Positions 1-6,233 of a stretch of 6,322 bases of DNA are shown here, in pieces. The stretch spans positions 1 to 6,322 of the forward strand of contig NZ_JAWLFS010000178.1 of the NCBI RefSeq assembly GCF_041685465.1. The letters are read 5' to 3'. The position numbers and the translations under genes were made by a program. Origin of the DNA: Rhodosalinus sp041685465. Lineage in GTDB: Bacteria > Pseudomonadota > Alphaproteobacteria > Rhodobacterales > Rhodobacteraceae. Every line of letters begins with the position of its first letter. Position 1 is the stretch's first letter. Below the pieces are notes generated by a model. It saw only the letters and a program-made list of their open reading frames with translations, did no database searches and was not told where the DNA came from.

Positions 1-1
1 T

Positions 2-373
2 ATCGTGAAGCGCGGCGGGCGCAAGGAGACGCAGCTGCCCTACGGAGCCACCCACTCGAGGCGGACCGACAGCACGCTTGTCAAGGCGCTGGCCCGCGCC
101 TTCCGCTGGAAGCGGATACTGGAGTCGGGCGAGTTCGCCACCATCGCCGAACTGGCCGCGCGGGAGGGGATCGCGCCGTCCTATATGACCCGCGTCCTGC
201 GGCTCACCCTGCTCGCGCCCGACATCGTCGAGGCGATCCTGGATGGCAGGCAGGGACCGGGGATGACGCTGGCACGGGTGCTGGAGCCGTTTCCGGTGGA
301 GTGGGAGGAGCAAAAGCAGGTTTTCAGGTTATGGTCTTTCACGGCCGGTTCCTTTGAAAAAGGCCTTTGTTGA
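2..373 (+). CDS. Recombinase-associated HTH protein, 5'-truncated by window edge
   Basis: The reading frame is open at the left edge, so this is the C-terminal part of a longer protein. The GTG at 5-7 is probably an internal valine, because relatives as I recall them read through an '(I)xKRGGRK' segment that is not at their N-terminus. The visible part carries KRGGRKE, then the conserved block TLVKALARAFRWKRILESGE, then a helix-turn-helix (about 134-205, FATIAELAAREGIAPSYMTR) followed by VLRLTLLAPDIVEAILDGRQ and FPVEW. This arrangement occurs both in small stand-alone proteins coded beside serine recombinase and DUF2924 genes and at the C-terminus of large serine recombinases; the window does not show which this is. 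A DNA-binding accessory role in recombination is the family-based guess. The last ~16 residues (VFRLWSFTAGSFEKGLC region) do not look like the family and may be read from an inserted IS end, since IS debris starts just downstream. Confidence 0.75.
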   Translation: MVKRGGRKETQLPYGATHSRRTDSTLVKALARAFRWKRILESGEFATIAELAAREGIAPSYMTRVLRLTLLAPDIVEAILDGRQGPGMTLARVLEPFPVEWEEQKQVFRLWSFTAGSFEKGLC

Positions 374-426
374 TCGACCGCCAAGTCGCTGATTCAATTC
401 GCACAGGCAGGCGGGAGGGATCGGCG

Positions 427-483
427 ATGATGGGACCCAGGCAGGTGGCGCAGGGCGCGCTCTTATACGAGTTCTCGATCGAG
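427..483 (+). pseudogene. IS5/IS1182-type transposase, N-terminal fragment only
   Basis: A GGGAGGGA Shine-Dalgarno at about 414-421 precedes ATG ATG at 427/430. The frame reads MMGPRQVAQGALLYEFSIE and then stops at 490-492. This closely matches my memory of the N-terminus of IS5/IS1182-type DDE transposases (M-G-P-R-Q-x-x-Q-G-A-L-F-Y-E-F-S-L-x-x-H-V-P). Only about 19 of an expected 400-plus residues remain, with no DDE catalytic residues, so the fragment is inactive. Its translation signals look intact, so it marks the left end of an IS whose remainder was lost. The 50-100 bases before the ATG (roughly 325-426) are then probably the IS left end, but I cannot place the terminal inverted repeat because the right end is missing. 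The sequence changes to IS3-type material at about 484. Confidence 0.6.
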
Positions 484-708
484 TATCCATGAGCCGACGC
501 GGGAACCCCTACGACAACCCGAAGCCCGAGAGCTTCATGAAGCTCTCAAGGTGGAGGACGCCTATCTGATGGAGTACGAGACATTCGAGGGCGGCACCGA
601 CGGCGTACCGAAGTTCATCGACGCCTACAACAGGCTCAGCCTTGGGGGTGTCTCAGCCCCGTTCAGTTCGAGGAACGCCACGCCCGCGCGCCTTCCAAAA
701 CCGCGGCC
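484..708 (+). pseudogene. IS3-family transposase OrfB, C-terminal remnant, frameshifted twice
   Basis: The C-terminal end of an IS3-family OrfB (rve-type DDE integrase core) can be followed through three frames. Frame A, from about 486, reads SMSRRGNPYDNPKPESFMK up to 542, including the conserved G-N-(P/S)-Y-D-N and ES(F/M) stretch that carries the final catalytic glutamate. One base is missing at 543-544, where a Thr codon is expected. Frame B then reads LKVEDAYLMEYETFEGG and KFIDAYNRLS up to about 645. Here the usual YNTRRLHSALGY has lost several codons. Frame C, from 652, reads LSPVQFEERHARAPSKTAA to about 708. The family expectation is a continuous ESFMKTLKVE...YNxRRxHSALGYxSPxQFE. Everything upstream in OrfB, including the first two catalytic aspartates, is absent. 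The element is dead and old enough to carry indels. IS3-derived 3' noncoding sequence may continue past 708. Confidence 0.75.
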
Positions 709-783
709 TGTGCCGGTCCGTCCGCAGCGGCGCACTCCACGAGAGATCGAAAACCCGCACAGACCGCCTGTTCCCGATTGACT

Positions 784-801
784 CGGTGATCGGTTTCACC
801 G
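784..801. promoter_or_regulatory. 6-bp inverted repeat in the leader of the helicase gene
   Basis: CGGTGA (784-789) and TCACCG (796-801) are perfect inverted arms separated by six bases. They sit just before the Shine-Dalgarno of the large gene and just after a -35-like TTGACT (778-783). No good -10 lies 16-18 bases downstream of that hexamer; the best is GACAAA at 802-807, three of six matches. The repeat could be an operator or a small RNA hairpin, or it could be leftover IS-end sequence. The pairing is directly visible; any regulatory role is inference. Confidence 0.3.
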
Positions 802-804
802 GAC

Positions 805-810
805 AAAGGA
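805..810 (+). promoter_or_regulatory. Ribosome binding site deciding the ATG at 820
   Basis: AAAGGA lies nine bases before the ATG at 820, a normal spacing. The next in-frame ATG, at 841 (residue 8), is preceded by GGGTCGCGCGCCGATT with no well-placed purine run. This favours 820 as the start, though the two differ by only seven residues. Confidence 0.55.
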
Positions 811-819
811 AACCAGTAA

Positions 820-3800
820 ATGAAGGGTCGCGCGCCGATTATGCCCACCGATAGCGATATTGCCGACAACGACATTTCCCCCGAAGACCGCCGGAAGCTA
901 TCCGGGCTTCTCGGATTTGCCCAAGGCGTTCTGACCGCGCGATCCAAGGTCCAGATGGCGATGCAATCGGGCCTCGGGGTGTTTCACGAAGGCGATCTCG
1001 ACGGCCTGCCGGGGCTCCACTGCGACTGCGATGACGGTGCTTGGCTCCGGATCGACCGACAGAGGGAAACGAGGCCGCCGGAACCGGACGAGCATGTCGC
1101 GCGATTCCTCACCTCGACACCCTCCGATCCCAACAGGCGACCCCAGATCAAGCCCACGATTGCGGTCGAGGTGACGATCGAGGAAGCGTCCGACCTCGCC
1201 GAAGGTGGACTGCTGAATCCCGACGACGTGCATACGATCGTCGAGGACGGGGTCGAGGTCGAGAACCGCGTGCGGGTGGTTCTCCATGCCGAGACATTGG
1301 TCGAGATGCGGCGCGACCACGAGCATTACGCGGGCGGGGCCTGGTCGGACTGGGCCCGGCAGGAACGCCCCGTTCGGCGCGCGATCTCGGTTTACAACGA
1401 TCTCTTCAAGATCCATTCCGCGATCCACACCTCCGAAGGCACGCCGCCCGAGCTGGTCTGGGGCATCGGGATCGGCCGCTGGGTTCGCGGCACAGAGCGG
1501 GTCGACATGCCGCTTATCGAGGAACTGGTCGATATCGAGGTCGAAGATGGCGGCGCAATCGCGATCCGTCCGCGCGATCTCGCGCCGCAACTGTCGCTGA
1601 AACCCTATCTCGAGCTCGACATCGACGGGTCTCCGAAGCTCCAGAGCGAACTCCAGAACCGGCTCGCGCAGCTTCTCAAGGGCGATGCCGAGTTCTCCCC
1701 CTTCACGACACTCTGGGAGCCGCTCCTCGACACCGCGGCCAACAACCTTGCCAGCAGCGCGACCCATATCAGCCGCGACGATCTCGCAGCCGGCGAAAGC
1801 CTAGCTCCCGCCGGAGAAGAACTCAGGATCACCTCCAGCTGGGCCATCTTCGGGCGGCCCCGGTCGAGCGAGGCGCGCGTCCAAGATCTCAACGCGCTGC
1901 GCTCCCGCGTCGACGACGAGGCCACCGAGGTGCCCGCCTCGATCAAGGGTTATGCGGCGCCCCCGCCCGACAAGCCCAGGTCCGTCGTCTCCGCCTTCGG
2001 GCTCGACAGCGCCGTTCTCGGCGGCGCCACGGGCAAGGGCTGGGAGCCATCCGCCTCTGGCGAGCCACGCCGAAGACCGGTCGGTGCCGCCCCATCAGGT
2101 GGCGAAGCCGCGCCGCCCGACCCCTTCGCAGCCGGCCGAAAGGTCCATTTCTTCCCGCTCCCGTTCAACGAGGAGCAGGGCAAGATTTCCGACATGATCG
2201 ACGACCCCAAGCTGCATGTCGTCGGCGTCTCGGGCCCGCCGGGCACCGGCAAGTCGCACTCGATCGCCAACATCATCAGCCACCAGATGGCCATGGGAAA
2301 ACGCGTGCTCGTCACCGCCCGGACCCCCGAGGCGATCGCCGCCGTCCGCGAGAAGCTTCCCGAGGCACTCCAGCCCCTCGTCATCGCCTCGGTCGGCACC
2401 GACCGCGAAAGCGCCCAGCAGCTCCAGGAAGCTGTGTCCGAGCTTTCCCGCGAAGTGGTGGATCTTGACACCGACGAGGCGCTGGCGCGTAAGGCACAGC
2501 TCGAGCGAGAGATCGTCGAATGCGACCGGATCGCCGAGAAGGCGGACGACGACCTTGCCGAGATTGCGCGTGCCAACCTCGCCCAGCTGACCTGGGATGG
2601 CGCGGACCACACGCCAATGGAGCTCGTTGACATCCTGGCCGAGAGCGCCGAGGCGCATGACTGGTTCACCGACAGGCCTGGAAAGGCGCCGCCGACCCAG
2701 CTCGAGGATCTCCTAGACCGGCTCCGCGCCACGATGCCTGCGCTTGCCACCGACATCGTCTATGCCGGTGCCAACCTCCCAGAGCCCGACGACCTGCCGA
2801 CCACGGCCGAGATCATCGCCGCGCACGAGACGGAGCGTGCTTGGAACGCGCGCGAGATCGCGGACTACAGCGCGGCGCCTGCCATGGCCCTCGACAGCGC
2901 CGGCGCCGTGGGGCAAGCGCGCGCGGTGCTCGCCGAGTTCGAGGTCCTAGGTGTCCTGATCGAAGCGGCTCCGAGCGCCGCGAAGGGCCTTGCTGTCCGC
3001 GCGCTCGAGCCGGCCGGCCCGATCGACCGCAAGGCCATCGCGGCGACGCTCAGCTTCATCGCGCAGAAGCGCGCGCTCGAGGGCATCGCTCGCGTCCGCT
3101 TCGACCGGGGCGCCTGCGGCGAGGAGGATTTTCAGCATGCCGCCGCGCGCGGTGCCTCCGGGCAGAAACCGGTGGGGTTCGGTCTCTTCAACGGTGCGCT
3201 CAAATCCGCGATCGGCTCGGTGCGCCTTGACGGCGCGCCGCCGGCCTCCAACGAGGACTGGCAGGTCGTTCTCGAGGCCTGCCGGCTCGAGCGCGACGCG
3301 GCCACTATCGGCGATGCACTCCGGCCCTTCGTCTCCGAAAAGCTCATGCCGGCGGTTCCGGCGCGCGCTTGGGAAATCGCCCGGCATCTGAAAGACAGGC
3401 AGGTCGAGATCGAGACCGCCCTCGAGATCGCCGACCGGCTGAAGCCTGCATTCGACGCGCTGGCGGCGCTTTTTCCCTACGGCCTCGATCTCGACGCGAT
3501 GCGCGCGGAGCTCGATTGCGACGCCGCGATCTTTGCCATCCGCGGCAACCTTCCCGACGACTACATCGCCTCCGCGGCTCCCACCCGGCTGCGCGAGATC
3601 GCCGGCGCGAGCACACTTCCCGTGTTCGCGGAGCTCAGGAACGTCGCCGATGCACTCGGGCAGGAGGAAACCGACCCCCGCGACATCGTCGCGGCACGCG
3701 GCGAGATCACACGCGAACTCGCGCGCCTCGCCGAGGTCGCTAAACGCCTCGACGCGCTCGGCCGCGATCTCGACACCCTCGCCGAGGCTGGGGCGCCGGA

Positions 3801-6144
3801 CTGGGTGGCACGGCTGCGCGCAACCCCGGAGAGCGCGCCCGATCTCATCCCTGCAAGCTGGGCCGTTTCCTGGGTTTGGGGACAAATGAAGGCCCGTGTC
3901 GACCGCATTGTCGCCCTCGGCAATGGCGACGATCACCGGCGCACGAAATCCGAGGCCATGGCGCGCCGCCGCAAACTCTTCGAGGAGCTCATCCGCACTC
4001 GCACGCTCCTGGGCCTCAAGGGCCGCATGACGGGCTCCATCCGCAGCGCCATGGAGGCCTTCACCCAAGCCATCTCCAAGATCGGGACCGGTAAGGGTAA
4101 GCGCGCGCCGCGTTTCATCCGCGCCGCGCAGGAGGCCGCCAAGAAGGCCTCCTCGGCCGCACCGGTCTGGATTATGCCGGAATACAAGATCCCCGAGCAG
4201 CTGCCTCCGGAGTTCGGCGATTTCGACCTTGTGATCCTTGATGAGGCCTCCCAAAGCGACATCACCGCGCTCGCCGCCCTGGCTCGTGGCAAGAAGATCC
4301 TAGTCGTGGGCGACGAGGAGCAGGTGAGCCCGTCAGTGGTCGGCATCGCAGACCAGAAGATCAACGCGCTGCGCGCCGAGTTCCTCGAGGGGCTGCCGAA
4401 CGCGAGCCTCATCGACCAGAACTCCTCGATCTTCGAGATCACCAAGCGGATGCATCCCGACAGCCATGTCATGCTGCGCGAGCACTTCCGCTGCGTGGCG
4501 GCGATCATCCAGTTCTCGACGCGCTTCTACAACAACGCCCTCGTGCCGCTCCGCGTGCCCAAGGCCTCCGAGCGCTTCGATCCACCCTTGGCAGACGTCT
4601 ACATCCACGGCGCCACGCGCCATGGCAAAACCAATGCCTCGGAGGCGCGCTGGATCGTCGACGAGATCGCGCGGCTGATCGAGGACCCCCCCCACGAGGG
4701 GCGCGACATCGGCGTGATCTCGCTCATCGGCAACGAGCAGGCCGAGCGGATCGGCCGCATGCTGGTCGAGGACGAGCGGATCGGCCCCGAGCAGATCGAG
4801 AAGCGGCGCATCATTTACGGCGACGCGCGGACCATGCAGGGCCAGGAACGCTCCATCGTCTTCCTGTCGATGGTCGCCACCCCCGGCCACGCCACCGCGC
4901 AGACCGGCAAGGCCGACCAACAGCGTATCAACGTGGCCATGAGCCGCGCCCGCGACAGGCTCTACCTCGTTCGCTCGGTCTCGCTCGAGGACCTGCGCCC
5001 GACTGACATCAAGGCGCAGATCCTGCACCACTTCGCGGACCCGATGCCCGAGGGTCGCTTGGCGACCGGCAAGGAGGCAGCTGACCTTCTCGCGCGCTGC
5101 GACAGCGGCTTCGAGCGTGAAGTGCTCCGGCGCCTTATGGAGGCCAATTACCGTGTCCGACCCCAGGTTGCCGCGGGCGGATTTAGGATCGATCTCGTCG
5201 TCGAAGGGCTGGAGGATCGCCGACTCGCCATCGAGCTCGACGGCGACCAGTATCACGGACCGGATGTCTGGGAGCGCGACATGGCCCGTCAGGCGGCTCT
5301 CGAGCGCGCGGGCTGGGTGTTCTGGCGCGTCTTCGGCAGCCAGTGGAAATCGAACAAGGAGTTCTGGTGGCGCAACCTGCAAGACGCGCTGAGTCGCCTC
5401 GGCATCGAGCCGATTGGTGCCGCGGCGGTCGACGAGCGCTTCACCGAGTCGATCCTCGTCGATCCCTGGGGCACCCGCACTGCGGCTGACGCAGAGACAC
5501 CTGCCTTGGATATCGAGGTCGAGGCGCCTCAGACGCAGCAAGACGGCGCGCTGGGCCAGATTGTCAGCCCGGCGGCTAGGCCGGCCGTCGCGCCGACTGG
5601 CGAAGCGCCACGCCCGGAGGCATCGGAGGACGATGAAGCGGCCAAAGCGGAAGTGGCCGACGCGGACGCGGCCCCCGGGTCCGAAGAAGCCTCCCCGACG
5701 GCGCGGGCCGAAGAGCCGGCCACGCCAGCCGCCCGCGCGCCGGAGCGCCGACGTGCACGCCAGCAGACGCTTTCCCTCGAAGACGACCTCTTCACGCGTC
5801 TCGCCGAGCGAGAGTCGGACGCCCCGGGACCCCTCAACGGCACTGCGAATGGCCTTGTGACTGCGGCGGCGCCCGAGCCGGCGCCCGCAATGCGGGAAGC
5901 CGAGGACAGCGCACGAGGCGCCACCCCGATCCGGGTGGGCCATACCGTGCGCCTCGAGAAGCTCGGCAACAGGGGCGGCAGGCTCGAGATCACGCTCGTC
6001 GATACCGGGCACGATCCTGAACACTGCATTATCGGCACCCACACACCGCTCGGCCGGGCGCTCCTCGAAGCGGAAGTCGGGGACGAAGTCGAGTATCGCG
6101 CCGGCGCGTATATCCAGGAGGTGCGCATCCTCGAAGTGACCTGA
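820..6144 (+). CDS. SF1 helicase fused to Vsr-like nuclease and GreA/GreB C-terminal domain
   Basis: A single intact 1774-residue cytoplasmic protein with no signal peptide or membrane segment. Residues ~1-360 are unassigned, with a marked W175-x-x-W178-A...E182...RR then ELVWGIGIGRW block; ~360-440 is a Pro/Ala/Gly linker. The helicase has Q motif LPFNEEQ (Q453), Walker A GPPGTGKS (472-479), motif Ia VLVTARTPEA (496-505), Walker B LVILDEASQSD (1137-1147), motif III VGDEEQVSPS (1163-1172), LREHFRC (1219-1225), motif IV-like IGVISLIGNEQ (1297-1307), motif V TMQGQERS (1338-1345) and motif VI NVAMSRARDR (1371-1380, arginine finger). About 600 residues are inserted between Ia and II. A PD-(D/E)XK nuclease follows (about 1429-1520: E1434, D1458, E1472-x-D1474-G, Y1478-H1479), like REase_MTES_1575/Vsr. 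Residues ~1530-1700 are disordered. Residues ~1703-1774 resemble the GreA/GreB C-terminal domain (TPLGRALLEAEVGDEVEY). All key ATPase and nuclease residues are present. Translocation and DNA cleavage are expected; an anti-phage role like Hhe is inferred. Confidence 0.93.
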   Translation: MKGRAPIMPTDSDIADNDISPEDRRKLSGLLGFAQGVLTARSKVQMAMQSGLGVFHEGDLDGLPGLHCDCDDGAWLRIDRQRETRPPEPDEHVARFLTSTPSDPNRRPQIKPTIAVEVTIEEASDLAEGGLLNPDDVHTIVEDGVEVENRVRVVLHAETLVEMRRDHEHYAGGAWSDWARQERPVRRAISVYNDLFKIHSAIHTSEGTPPELVWGIGIGRWVRGTERVDMPLIEELVDIEVEDGGAIAIRPRDLAPQLSLKPYLELDIDGSPKLQSELQNRLAQLLKGDAEFSPFTTLWEPLLDTAANNLASSATHISRDDLAAGESLAPAGEELRITSSWAIFGRPRSSEARVQDLNALRSRVDDEATEVPASIKGYAAPPPDKPRSVVSAFGLDSAVLGGATGKGWEPSASGEPRRRPVGAAPSGGEAAPPDPFAAGRKVHFFPLPFNEEQGKISDMIDDPKLHVVGVSGPPGTGKSHSIANIISHQMAMGKRVLVTARTPEAIAAVREKLPEALQPLVIASVGTDRESAQQLQEAVSELSREVVDLDTDEALARKAQLEREIVECDRIAEKADDDLAEIARANLAQLTWDGADHTPMELVDILAESAEAHDWFTDRPGKAPPTQLEDLLDRLRATMPALATDIVYAGANLPEPDDLPTTAEIIAAHETERAWNAREIADYSAAPAMALDSAGAVGQARAVLAEFEVLGVLIEAAPSAAKGLAVRALEPAGPIDRKAIAATLSFIAQKRALEGIARVRFDRGACGEEDFQHAAARGASGQKPVGFGLFNGALKSAIGSVRLDGAPPASNEDWQVVLEACRLERDAATIGDALRPFVSEKLMPAVPARAWEIARHLKDRQVEIETALEIADRLKPAFDALAALFPYGLDLDAMRAELDCDAAIFAIRGNLPDDYIASAAPTRLREIAGASTLPVFAELRNVADALGQEETDPRDIVAARGEITRELARLAEVAKRLDALGRDLDTLAEAGAPDWVARLRATPESAPDLIPASWAVSWVWGQMKARVDRIVALGNGDDHRRTKSEAMARRRKLFEELIRTRTLLGLKGRMTGSIRSAMEAFTQAISKIGTGKGKRAPRFIRAAQEAAKKASSAAPVWIMPEYKIPEQLPPEFGDFDLVILDEASQSDITALAALARGKKILVVGDEEQVSPSVVGIADQKINALRAEFLEGLPNASLIDQNSSIFEITKRMHPDSHVMLREHFRCVAAIIQFSTRFYNNALVPLRVPKASERFDPPLADVYIHGATRHGKTNASEARWIVDEIARLIEDPPHEGRDIGVISLIGNEQAERIGRMLVEDERIGPEQIEKRRIIYGDARTMQGQERSIVFLSMVATPGHATAQTGKADQQRINVAMSRARDRLYLVRSVSLEDLRPTDIKAQILHHFADPMPEGRLATGKEAADLLARCDSGFEREVLRRLMEANYRVRPQVAAGGFRIDLVVEGLEDRRLAIELDGDQYHGPDVWERDMARQAALERAGWVFWRVFGSQWKSNKEFWWRNLQDALSRLGIEPIGAAAVDERFTESILVDPWGTRTAADAETPALDIEVEAPQTQQDGALGQIVSPAARPAVAPTGEAPRPEASEDDEAAKAEVADADAAPGSEEASPTARAEEPATPAARAPERRRARQQTLSLEDDLFTRLAERESDAPGPLNGTANGLVTAAAPEPAPAMREAEDSARGATPIRVGHTVRLEKLGNRGGRLEITLVDTGHDPEHCIIGTHTPLGRALLEAEVGDEVEYRAGAYIQEVRILEVT

Positions 6145-6190
6145 TGCAGCAGCCTGGGGCGGTCGCGTCGATTGCCCCACGGCTGCGGCA
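6145..6190 (+). terminator. Imperfect GC-rich hairpin after the stop codon
   Basis: The arm GCAGCCTGGGGC (6149-6160) pairs with GCCCCACGGCTGC (6174-6186), giving twelve base pairs with one bulged C at 6180. An outer TGC (6145-6147) can pair with GCA (6188-6190) across an A-G mismatch. The loop is about 13 bases. The hairpin begins one base after the TGA of the large gene. It is followed by TACGCCCCTTCTCG, which has no T-run on this strand, so it is not a textbook intrinsic terminator. It may act as a 3' stabiliser, a Rho-assisted end, or a shared structure between convergent genes. Confidence 0.5.
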
Positions 6191-6233
6191 TACGCCCCTT
6201 CTCGACCGCGCTCCTACCCGAGAGCTACGGGAT

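Noticed and set aside
351..369. Small hairpin CCTTT-GAA-AAAGG after the HTH core, as a terminator
   Set aside because: The stem is only five pairs, it lies inside the coding frame before the stop at 371, and no T-run follows. It is more likely part of an IS end.
551..781. 76-codon frame as a stand-alone small gene
   Set aside because: Its first part is the middle segment of the decayed IS3 OrfB. The rest is an out-of-frame reading of the OrfB end and following noncoding DNA.
663..947. Minus-strand 94-codon frame overlapping the start of the helicase gene
   Set aside because: It overlaps the leader and the first codons of the real gene in antisense, and it has no family resemblance.
1041..2468. 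Plus-strand 475-codon frame overlapping the helicase gene
   Set aside because: It is very Arg/Pro-rich, which is typical of a shifted frame in GC-rich coding DNA, and it overlaps the frame that carries the Walker A motif.
2947..4254. Minus-strand 435-codon frame
   Set aside because: It is antisense to the helicase insertion, with no motif, no Shine-Dalgarno noted and shadow-like composition.
4333..6180. Long minus-strand open frame of 615 codons opposite the 3' part of the helicase gene
   Set aside because: It is antisense to the motif-bearing helicase and nuclease coding sequence, has low-complexity Arg/Ala/Gly-rich composition and no recognisable motif. Long antisense frames are expected where third codon positions are nearly all G/C.
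6217..6231. CCCG/CGGG inverted repeat as a terminator for the minus-strand gene
   Set aside because: It has only four base pairs with a seven-base loop and no T-run on either strand.
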